From assembly GCF_003590095.1 (NCBI RefSeq), contig NC_039480.1, positions 11,757,328 through 11,821,327 on the forward strand: a stretch of 64,000 bases of DNA. Reading direction: 5' to 3'. Position numbers and translations under genes: made by a program. The notes under the pieces were generated by a model that saw nothing but the letters and a program-made list of their open reading frames with translations, made no database searches and was not told where the DNA came from. Position 1 is the first letter of the stretch; each line of letters opens with the position of its first letter. The stretch comes from Trichoplusia ni. Taxonomy: Eukaryota; Arthropoda; Insecta; Lepidoptera; Noctuidae. Shown here one piece after another: positions 1 to 9,809 of this stretch.

Positions 1-216
1 CCCGGTTTTTTTTTACATTTTCCATTGTATCTTAGCTCCTATTAGTCGCAGCGTGATGGTTTATAACCTAAAGCCTTCCTCGATTAATGGTCTATTCAAC
101 ACAAAAAGAATTTTTCAATTTGGACCAGTAGTTCCTGAGATTAGCGCGTTCAAACAAACAAACAAACAAACAAACTCTTCAGCTTTATATATTAGTATAA
201 GTATATAGAGTATAGA
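1..216 (-). mobile_element. Helitron-like element, family A, cut by the window edge
   Basis: Non-autonomous Helitron-like fragment. Read on the minus strand it starts at TC (plus GA at 215-216, followed by host T) and runs through the family's TATATAAAGCTGAAGAG, a (GTTTG)n run, CGCGCTAATCTCAGGAAC and the CCTAAAGCCTTCCTCG region. The 3' terminus lies beyond base 1. It has no coding capacity. Copies at 15283, 48971 and 51557 share the same block order. The internal CAAA run (about 151-175) is longer here than in the other copies. Confidence 0.8.
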
Positions 217-290
217 TGATGGTTTATAGCCTAAAGCTTTATTATTATTTAAAATAACTATTATTTAAAATTACTATTATTTAAAATTAG
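217..290. repeat. Helitron sub-fragment followed by a 3 x 16-bp tandem repeat
   Basis: Bases 217-240 repeat an internal piece of the adjoining Helitron (GATGGTTTATAGCCTAAAGC, compare 54-78). Bases 243-290 are three 16-bp units (243-258, 259-274, 275-290) of type TATTATTTAAAATTAC, differing at one or two positions. Confidence 0.8.
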
Positions 291-655
291 AAGAAACAAT
301 TTTTCTCAATTTAAAAAACATAGAAAGTACGTGTAATAAAACCTTTTTTTAACCACATTTATTTATGTATTCCATTGTTTAATTTATTCAAATGTTCAAT
401 GTAAAAAGTGAAATTTAAATGTCGTTATAAATATTCAATTTTGTCATTACGCCAATAAGAAGTAAAAAAAAAAAATGTCGTGCCATAAAAATGTGGTACG
501 TATATAAAAAAAAAACACTTTAGTATAGTCAGCAACAAAAGGTAATCAACAAGCACCTACTAACAACCTTTTTATTTTTGAAATACTTATGTATATTAGA
601 TATGATGTTTAAGATTCTTTGTTTCCAAGTAAACTAAAATTAGCTGTTCTATTTC

Positions 656-845
656 ACCGTACGGGTAGCCGAGTGATTGAGGTCAGCAGCCAAAATCTCT
701 GTGCGCAACGTGTCGCGGGCACTATCCCCGTGTAGGACAAGCCTTTGTATACTATTATCCACAAATGCTTGTCTTGACTAAGCGTGTCTTTGTATATGTG
801 ACTTCGATATTCCTAAAACCACTCGCGACATAAGGATAACATTTT
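656..845 (+). mobile_element. tRNA-derived SINE, family C (Ser/Leu-type head)
   Basis: The head GTAGCCGAGTGATTGAGGTC resembles the D-arm/A-box of class II (Ser/Leu) tRNAs. A decayed B-box region follows near 720-730, then the body 'GGACAAGC...AATGCTTGTC' and the tail 'CGCGACATAAGGATAA'. It aligns block by block with five other copies in the window (3378, 6801, 25226, 31339, 52295). No protein is encoded. The published family name is not known to me. Confidence 0.8.
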
Positions 846-3377
846 TAGTCCATGAATCGTTTTGTGGTTGTCAGCAAGCTCTTTGGAACCCATTAGGCCA
901 CGATATCCGAAAGGGATATGGTGGCCCTGGCACACGAAAGGCAAAATAATTAATATGGGTGGTGTCTAAACATTTTCCATCCGAAAAAAAAGGATATTTC
1001 TATCATTTTTATCTATTTCTATTTTTATCTATATTTATCATATTTATATCTATTTTTCCTTGTCAATCTGCAAGTGTTAACTACACTGTTGCTGGTTGTA
1101 CTTCCAAAGGCCACGGTCACGACACCGCACGTAACATATTCCCAGAGTTTCAACGAAAGTGACGGACAAATCGTTGAAACGTGATCCTCAACGTTCATAA
1201 GTTCGTAACGTATTGCGTAAAGATGATTGTATGCAATAAACGTGTAATTCATTCATTGATTACTCAATGTTACCTACGCAGACACACCTAAACATTTTAC
1301 TGTTGTGTTAATTATTGTGTTTGAATGTTATTTGCATTTTGCATAAATTGTGTACTTAGTGGGTGTCGGAATTGCAAGGGCGTTAGCAATCGTGGTTAGA
1401 TTTCTTAGAAATTCTTTTAGTGTGGAATATTCGAGTGGATTAAGGAATGTTGTGTGTCTTTGATCTTTGGATTTAGAATAGTCGGTGAGATATGTATTTT
1501 TAAATAATACTTTTATGCTTTTCTTGTAACATCAAAGCGATTGTAAGCATATGAAAATATCACGGGAGTATTTGTATAATAGATCTTATCGCAAGTCCTA
1601 AATGTAATATCTGTGTAATTCATAGCAATAAGAATGAAACATATTTCTAAAATTAAGTCTGAGTGTCTTTGTGTATGGAAGAATGATGTTAGTGACTACG
1701 GGAGTTGTTTTTCAAAGGAAGAAAAAATAGTTTTATAGAGGAATTCTAAGCATCGTGGATTTCGATTTGTTGCTCTATATCTACTATATCAGAATTAATT
1801 TGCCAAGTTAAGTATAGGTAACGTCAAAAATGTTCTGCTACAACAACATAATTTACAATTAACATCAAAACACCACAAAACATCTTGAATATGACTGAAG
1901 TATCCTATAAATATCACCTGACCAATATTACAAACACCAAGTACCTATTAAATAACCTCAAGGAAAATATCTGGAATGTTGAAAACGTGAACATTTACCT
2001 CATAACTAACTGTTTTAATCATTTTCGACCTGCACAAGTTACAAGTTAAACTGGTTGTATTTAATTGTGTTTACTCTTTGCGCTATTGCGATGTCGAAAT
2101 CGGATACATTATTGCTTTTCGTGATAGTAATGCTTATTTATATTAGCTATAAATTATGTATTTGAAGTAGGGACTGCATTATGGTTCTGATCATAAAGTT
2201 CATATTAAAGTAAGAAGTTAAGATTTCATTACTTTTGATAAATGGAAAATATTACCTTCTTTGTGAACGGATGTACCTTAACAATAATATTAGCAATTAA
2301 ACACAAGTCCGCATTCATTCATTATAAAAATAGACTATAGAGCTTCCATTTCAAAATTTTAAACAATTTATGTCAAATTTATTTTAAGAAATCATTGACC
2401 TCTTATCTGTATTTTATGCCAAAAAGTTACCTAGTTTTTATTAGTTAATAATTTTATTACTTGAAATAAATAAAAAGACTTTTCTTGAAAACTTAGCTTT
2501 CTTAATTAAAACTATTTACTACTCTTTAAATAAGATTAGGTTTTATTCTTAAGCTTGCTTCACTTAACAGATGGACCGAGTTTCACAGCCATACATTTCC
2601 CAGTCGCCGTATGCCTCGCTTTTCGGCTTTATTTAAATAAACGACCGCTTAACATTTATTTAAGAAACCTAAACCCACCTACCGTTTTATTGCTGTCATT
2701 AAATGAATAAATAATAAAGAAAAAACAGAGAAAATGTGAAAGTGCAGGGAAATTAGCAATTTAAACAAACCAGTCTTAATTTGATTTTGGAGTCCACCCG
2801 CGACCGTATATCACTGGGAACTTTAAAATTTGACTGATGTACAGACATAACATGACAGTATTACAAAAACTATCGTTAGAAAAGACTATCGAGTAATGAA
2901 TTGGCTTTTCAAACAACAAAAGCCATAACAAAAAACGGTACAATTTTCGAGTAGTTAGTAACAAACGACAGAGTTTTAATAAAACATAATTCTTTCCTTT
3001 AAAAAAGGTTCTAACTTAAGACTACTGCCAAGTGGCCTTGCCTTTGAGTTGTTAACATTTTTCACCACGCCTCAGTTGACACGGTTCAATGACCCTTCTA
3101 AGATAAAAGCAAAAACACAAAGTCAGTTGATTCAATTGACCTGGTAAATGAATTTTGAAACGGTTAGCGTTTCAAAACCGCCTTTCACTAATATTTATGG
3201 GACATTGGTCACATTTTTTCATGTAAGTTATATAACCTTATTTGTTACGTTTTATCACTTCACCATTAACTTTCATCTTATAATGGTTGTGTTTTGCTTG
3301 TCTCTTAACACGACATAAATAATACGTAAGTATCGATAGCCGGGTCATTTTCTTAGTGAAACAACATGCGCTTTATT
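846..3377. other. unique AT-rich non-coding DNA
   Basis: No gene recognised. Open frames here (for example 959-1162 and 2776-2964) are short and AT-driven. One calmer block at about 2565-2690, with TTTCGGCTTTATTTAAATAA, could be conserved non-coding sequence, but nothing proves it. Confidence 0.55.
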
Positions 3378-3535
3378 CATTCACAAATATTTAAGTCATA
3401 TGCACAAAGACACCCATATTCAAAACAAGCGCTAGCGGGTTACATAAACGCCTGTCCTAAACGGGGATCGAACCTACGACACGTCGCGTTCCGTAGATTT
3501 CTCACGATGATCTCAGACACTTGTCTGTCCGTGCA
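3378..3535 (-). mobile_element. tRNA-derived SINE, family C
   Basis: Minus-strand copy. The reverse complement carries a B-box-like GGTTCGATCCCC (from GGGGATCGAACC near 3462) with 'AGGACAGGCG' downstream, and a tail matching the 6801 copy. The A-box end is poorly preserved near 3510-3535. The frame at 3366-3590 is a shadow of this repeat. Confidence 0.75.
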
Positions 3536-5860
3536 GTTCAATACGAATCTTCAACTTTTCTACAGCTTATCAAAGTTTTCGTCTCACTGAAATTGGTTAG
3601 GATAACTTAATCATTTCATGATCGCGATTCCAGTTCACTTGTATAGATTTCATCAGCACGTGCCAGCCTTCATGTTTTGCCAACACGTTATATAGCAACG
3701 CAATTATCCGTCGACGTGTTATACAGATATATTTTGATTCCCGCGTTTCTCCCAATTACGCCATCATGCAGGCATTCCCACAACAGCTTTCTCGCTACAT
3801 AATTACCTGGTTACCTTTTACACAGTACTTTGAGTTTGTATACGAGATCGGCTAATAGCTATCTAAAATCGATGCGATCTAAATTCGGGAGCAGTAAATT
3901 CGTGGCTCTTAATGGAATTTCCGCATCGTAGCGCGGCGCGGCGTGCGTCCGTCCGCGGGTAACATGGACGGCGTCGCGCCCTGCAACGCGACCGACGCCG
4001 ACATGCCGCCAACCCCCGTATTAATCTGATTAATTTCTAAACGCGCCTCCTAAAAGGTACTGACTGTAAATGATTTTTGCCATCGGCATTTTGACATTCC
4101 CTTAACTCAACACCTTTCGCCTTAGGGCGTGACAAGACCCTACGTTTTGTTAAGCAATGAGCAATGAATATTAATAAACAAAATGGAAGTCGGGATGGGT
4201 GCATAAATCGGATTGAATTTACCTACGTTTCTTAGAAGTTTGAAGATCTTTTGCTGTATTAAAATGTTTTTTTTTTTGCATTAAGATCCGATATTTAAAA
4301 GCTTACAAAAACAAGTTTCTGGTGTATCTCTACAATTACTTATTTAAAAATTATAATTTAAACATGCAGCTAATAAAAAACGGCAGTATGAAAACGGGCT
4401 GATGGCTTTATGATAGCGAAAATCGCTTTTATATAATGTAAGGCTCAATCAAACCGATGTACTCTGCAATCGGTTAATCGATTGTATAAACATTGATTTC
4501 CAATCTGAGTTCCCCAATCTGAACATAACATACGGAGCTCAAATAAAGATATCCACGTTCACTACGAATCGGTGCACACAGCTCTTGGTTTGATTTTAAT
4601 CAAAAGTTTCGATTGGACTGCCAACCATCCGGTCGAGTGCAATCGCGGCGTACGTTTAGATCGCGCCACTGCCACTATGATCGGGCTTTAATGACTGCAC
4701 CCGAAATGTGTGTTCAATCTAATGCGTATTTGCAGTTCCATAATTGTTGAAACTTTCAGCGTGCCACCGTGCACCGAGTCGCGTTTCTATCTGCTTCCTG
4801 ACATACATGTAACTCGTTATAAGTTCGCCGGCGGGGCTCCGCTCACATGGAAATGCCAAGCACCGCGACAATCCGTTAATGAGAAAAGCATAAATCGTTT
4901 CATTACGTCATAATTATAATTCATAACAATTGTAGGTCGGTTTCTGGAACTCCGTTTAATTTCCTTGGTGATACAACGAGTATTTTCAAAGAGAGTTTTA
5001 ATGAAAAGTGAAGGTAAATCTCCACGGTCTCTGAGCCCACATTTAAGTGAAATAAAAATAAATTGTACTCAAAGTGGGATAGCCGCTCAAATTAAGCACC
5101 TGAATAAATTGTGTGATAATCCGTAGCAGTCTTTTAATGCTTTACAGAGCCGCCGGCGACGAAGGCGTGCGGAAAAGAATAAACGAATGAGATAATGATT
5201 ACTCTCATTTCATTACTTCTCTTGATCCTAGTAATTGAGGAAATTGGGTCGAAGTGTGATAAGAGAGAGAGTATCGGGTGTTATTGGGCCGGTCCCATTA
5301 GGGACCTCTTAATCGTATTTAACGCCTTTATCACCTGGGGGTGCGCAATGGGCCGTAACGGGCGAACATAAGGTGCAGAATTTTCGGGATCCGCAGTTAA
5401 TAGCCTTGTTCGTGTTCTCTTATTTTCCGAAATGCTTCAGTTCTATTCACAAAGTGTATTTGCATAATCACACCTATTCAACTATTGTTAACGATGCAGT
5501 GGGTAGGTGGGGTCCACACTGGGAATTGGTGTTGTGTGCCACTCGGTGCCGTAATATTTTCGCCAGCGCGGCGCAGAGGCGTAAACCGGAGGGTTCGTCG
5601 GCTAGTGGTGTTTTAATTTATATATTTTTTCTTCTCGCTCCCGAGACTGTGGGCCGAGAGTTCATAATGGACAAAACATTAACTCAGTCTACTTTGGTTG
5701 AAAGCTTTCAGGGCTTTTCGACTCATCTTGCGTTAACATTTTCGTCGAGTTTCTATGCATTAAGTAAAGCATATTCATTTCAACTTATATATACAATAGA
5801 GCTCTAAGGCTAGTCCCGAAAATGTAGGTCGTGTAGTTTAATTTATAACGGATAAATTGC
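3536..5860. other. unique DNA with GC/CpG-rich blocks
   Basis: Non-repetitive sequence richer in GC than the rest of the window. Notable blocks are 3920-4030 and 5130-5680. The 144-codon frame at 5373-5807 has no recognisable domain. I treat it as a chance frame in a GC-richer block. The sequence looks more like regulatory or intronic conserved DNA than coding DNA. Confidence 0.4.
3964..4029 (+). CDS. candidate 21-codon micro-ORF in a CpG-rich block
   Basis: A short ATG-to-TGA frame, starting in a good context (AACATGG) and lying wholly in about 110 bp of dense CpG sequence (about 3925-4030). The predicted peptide starts MDGVAPCNATDADMPPTP. The GC-rich codons contrast sharply with the AT-rich surroundings. 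It could be the start of a first coding exon, a translated small ORF, or chance within a CpG-rich regulatory block. CCCCC|GTATTA near its end is only a weak donor. No family is recognised. Confidence 0.2.
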   Translation: MDGVAPCNATDADMPPTPVLI

Positions 5861-6800
5861 AGGTAAGCAGTGAAGCTGAAGATGAATGGTCTTGCAAAAG
5901 TTTGTATGGTTTTAGAATAGATTAAGTAAGATATTTATGTAATCGATTCCAAATAATATTAATGATGTGCCAGCTGTTAAACTAATTTCGACCAGTCTGC
6001 TTGGTAGGGAGATGGAGAAAGTTCTTAGGAGAGTGAAAACGGCAAAAATGCCGGCGGTTCACTTTCCTTCAAGGTGTGCATATGGGCATATGTTAGACAG
6101 GTTTAGGTGACGAATTCTACAACTGTCGGCTTGTTTATGAAACTAGTAAACAAACAACTTTCTGTATGTTATTATCGTATCAGTAGGAATATTTAGAGCG
6201 GTGTACTTTCGAGCCTATATTGATTTAAAATGATCATGAGGGTACAGATTTAAGATGAGATAACTGTTTGGCGTTGTATCTTGTTATTTGGGCAAAAGGT
6301 TATCGATTCCAAAATTGTCGCTGAAAAAGGAAAATATGCTACAGCAAGTACCTACGTTTTCACATAATAGGAAGTTAAGATAAAACAGTTGTAGCTGAAA
6401 CAGAATTGTATGACATGTAGTGAAGAAGCTTTGAAATAATCAAAACTATCATATTTTTAATAAATCGGTTTATCCGACACTAGTGTCAAATTGACAGAAC
6501 TCGTTAAAATATTTTTTTCAATCAATGTAAATAATATTTTTATTTATGCAATAATTTTATTTGATAACCGAGACGTAATGGTTTTTAAAACGAATTTGCA
6601 ATTCAATAACAGATTTTGTTTCATCATGATTTGTTTTGCTTAAGCCTATTTGTAACTAGCCCTCAGTTGTCCGAATTCGACTTTTTATTATTATATTTTA
6701 TTGCATTACACTAATAAAAAAAAATACGGTACCTTTGTTAAACTGCCAGTACCAACAAAAAACAGAAGCGTTTTTTTTTAATAACGACTCCCGCTGTTAA

Positions 6801-6983
6801 TACTTTAATCCTTGTGTCGCGGGGGGTTTCACAAACATACGAATCACATGCACAGAGAAACCAAGACTCATAACAAGCATTCATGGATCACACAAATGCT
6901 TGTCCTACGCGGGGATCGAACTCACGACGCGACGCGCGCAGTGGGTTTGGCGTGGTGACCTCAACCATTCGGCTATCCGGAGT
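6801..6983 (-). mobile_element. tRNA-derived SINE, family C, best-preserved copy
   Basis: On the minus strand it reads from CCGGATAGCCGAATGG (A-box end) through GAGTTCGATCCCCGCG (B-box) and AGGACAAGCATTTG to the tail CCCGCGACACAAGGATTAAA. Both internal Pol III promoter boxes are recognisable, so this is the reference copy for the family here. It has no coding capacity. Confidence 0.88.
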
Positions 6984-7400
6984 AATTATTTAAAAAATTA
7001 GAACATTATTTTATGAATTACTTTATCTATATCTATATCTTAAAAATAAAATGTGTTAAAAATAAGTATCAGTAACCTGTAATAAAAAAAGAGAAACTCA
7101 GTAAAGAGAAATTTCCTTTTTTAGAGGGATCGTTTCGCGATGATTTTCAATAATATTTTACAATGACGATAAAAAGTTAACAATGTCTGTTCGACACCGC
7201 AAACACTAATAAAGGCCATTTTATATCGATAAGAGTCATTGGAATCGATTAAGGCAAGTGAAGTTGTGGAAAGTGACACAATGTATCTCGATGGTATTGG
7301 TTTCATTTTATAACGTCTAATAGATTTAGTACAATCATGTATAAGACCCAAATGGTTGTTTCCGCGAAAGCTTTGTAGGCACCGGTATTGTAAAACAAAA

Positions 7401-7552
7401 TAATTTTTCTTAGTTATAAATCGGATGGTACGAAAAACTTGACTTTTGTTGACTTTTGTTACATTATCAGGAAATACTAGTAATGAATACGTAATTGAAG
7501 TAATTGTACTTAATCTTTTGTTAATATAATCAATTAGTCTACACATGCAATC
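7401..7552 (+). repeat. left copy of a rearranged inverted duplication
   Basis: Bases 7401-7480 reappear in reverse complement at 8294-8378. Bases 7516-7552 (TTTTGTTAATATAATCAATT...GCAATC) reappear in direct orientation at about 8430-8466. The frame at 7121-7546 minus crosses this repeat and is not convincing as a gene. Two tandem GACTTTTGTT units lie at 7441-7460. Confidence 0.8.
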
Positions 7553-8293
7553 AAAGACTTTTATAACCTTTCAATTTACCGTACAGACGATAAACAATAC
7601 AAACCTACAGCTATGTAGCAGACACAATGTCCCACATCAGTGTGCACTTTCGATACGAGTGTCGCAACTAGCCGCATAGCTGCGGTCCGCCCGTGTACCT
7701 ACTGCCTAATGCAGGTTCCGTCATTATGTATAAGCCTTGTTCTACATGACCGTACTTATAGATTTGTTACTGTTAGAAAATAAAATTTAACCTTAGAATG
7801 TAATGTAGATTCCGTCATTTCGTGTGACGCTTGTTCTGCAGTGCGTACTGTAATCGAATTAAGCTTTCTAGAATAAGTTTTATATTCATACCCGGTTATG
7901 ATGGTTTTGGCACAATATAAAGTACCTAACATTTAAATTTATGAAAAAAATGCTATTCAACGAAATTGATGAAAATAAAATCGTTTTTATTTTTCGAATG
8001 CCATTTGACACGTTCTTTTTTCGTATTTATTTAGATGCAGATATTTTTTTACTCGTATCAGCCTATTTAGCTGGCTGAAAATCAGTATAACGTTGGGGTT
8101 TTGTACAAAAAAGGTACATACATTCACAAATCAGAAAATGTAATAAATCACACAAATAATTAGATCGTTGGATAAGAATGAACAGTTGTGATGATTATCG
8201 GAGTAGAACATTGTAAAATGCTGTATGGAGGAATAAATACTACGGTACTTAGACTACGGGGCTGAGGAATTCCACATAGTCATATTATTACGA

Positions 8294-8466
8294 ATTCATT
8301 ACTAGAATTTCCTGATAATGTAACAAAAAATCCTACAAATGTCAAGTTTTTCGTAACATCCGATTTATAACTAAGAAACATTATTAAGTTTGATTATATT
8401 AACAAAAAATTAAGTACAATTACTTCGAATTTTGTTAATATAATCAATTAGTCTACACATGCAATC
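8294..8466 (-). repeat. right copy of the inverted duplication, with an 18-bp hairpin
   Basis: Bases 8294-8378 are the inverse of 7401-7480. They are followed by a perfect 18-bp inverted repeat (8390-8407 and 8430-8447, loop 22 nt) and a direct copy of 7516-7552. The mix of inverted and direct blocks suggests a palindromic MITE-type element that has been rearranged. Confidence 0.8.
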
Positions 8467-8469
8467 TTT

Positions 8470-9790
8470 CAGGTAGCATGAAAAAAAAAATAATCTGAAT
8501 CTAAAAAGTTAAACTTTTAAGACACAAATCTTTTGACTCGACTGATTTTTATCAAACATTCTAAGAGCATTCGCACATATGTAGTTCACCTGTAATGGCC
8601 GTAATACATAAACAAACATTACATTTTTCCAATAATCTAATCATCACATAAACTTAAATACACGGTTGGGTTAGCTGTTGATCGTCATGGATCGTCATGA
8701 AAACCCAACATATCAAGACACAAAAGATAATTCAGAACGAACAAGATTAATGTTCCACTCAGTTTAATTAATAATATTGAACGACCGTTAATTTTGTGTC
8801 GAAACGCCAATTTCTTGATAGCCTCGGTTTTAGAGTTATAGCCTTAAACAACTTGTCATTAAGAGTTAAGAGCTTCATGTTAGCCAAAGACCTCAGCATC
8901 ATTTATTTTATGAATCAACGAAACTTTTCACTAGAAGTGACGGAAACCGCTAGACGTCTAATAAAGAAAACAAGTTGTGATGATTTATCTCACAGAAACA
9001 ATGGAACACAGAAAAACAAATTCAAAGCGCGTATTCAAATACAAAACAGTAGCGGACAAGTGACAAACGGACGAAGATACCGTCTCTCTAGATGTGCCAA
9101 CTTCCCACTTGATAGTCAAAACGGTTGACAGATCTAACGTTACTATAGAGATTCTCTATCAAGAATTCCGACGGTTTGTATCCTGTGGTTATACGCGGCG
9201 GATCGTCATTTTATTGCAAAAGTTCAAGTGCCACGAATTGAGAAGTTTACGAGGCTCGGTATTATATTATATTCAAGCCGGCTTTATCGCTCACACGTCT
9301 TCGTGCATAACGACACGTATTTTATTACTTACACGAAAATATATTACGTACAAAAATACTTGGTAACGGTGACGTATTGAGGCGAGACAAGCAGACAAGC
9401 ATTTACCGCGATGTCTGACAATAGAATTCATTATGGTGTGGTGTAATTAAAGGATTCACCTCTGCCAACAAATAGAGAATAGTGAATAGATCAGAAGTCG
9501 GACTTGTCTGGCCAATTTAGAGGTTCGTTGTTCGCTTATTACTTGCCGTAATGTGCCCTTTAACTTTTATGGGGTGAAGTTGTGGAATGAGACCGGCACC
9601 GGCTCGCAGGGGACCAATATAGGCCAAGAGTTCGCACTTTTGTTTAAATTTGCACTAATTTTATTGTTGTACCTATGTTTGGATGATTGTCTAGTGGCGA
9701 TAATATTGTTGTGGCTCAGTTGTATCTAAGTACATAGATGCTTAATTAAAAACTTTATTGAATTTTATAATTTTGACTTATCAATGTTAT
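8470..9790. other. unique non-coding DNA
   Basis: No repeat or gene recognised. The frames at 8796-9128 and 9094-9366 overlap, lack recognisable motifs and appear to be chance. Confidence 0.5.
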
Positions 9791-9809
9791 TATTTTTTTC
9801 CAGGTAAGT
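9791..9809 (+). promoter_or_regulatory. candidate recursive splice (ratchet) site
   Basis: A pyrimidine tract and 3' splice site directly abut a perfect 5' splice site: TATTTTTTTCCAG|GTAAGT, junction 9803/9804. This is the zero-length-exon arrangement known from recursive splicing in long Drosophila introns, where an upstream exon joins here and regenerates a donor. A further GTAAGTA donor at 9910 would close a possible 106-nt recursive-splice exon (9804-9909). No coding exon is evident around it. The motif is seen directly; its use is inferred. Confidence 0.55.

Noticed and set aside
5373..5807. 144-codon frame on the plus strand as a protein gene
   Set aside because: No domain, signal or low-complexity feature that I recognise; it lies in a GC-richer block where long chance frames are expected.
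5843..5868. Third ratchet candidate, AAATTGCAG|GTAAGC at 5862/5863
   Set aside because: The donor is good but there is no pyrimidine tract upstream.
7121..7546. 141-codon minus-strand frame
   Set aside because: Its start region lies in a duplicated repeat (7401-7552) and it carries no recognisable motif.
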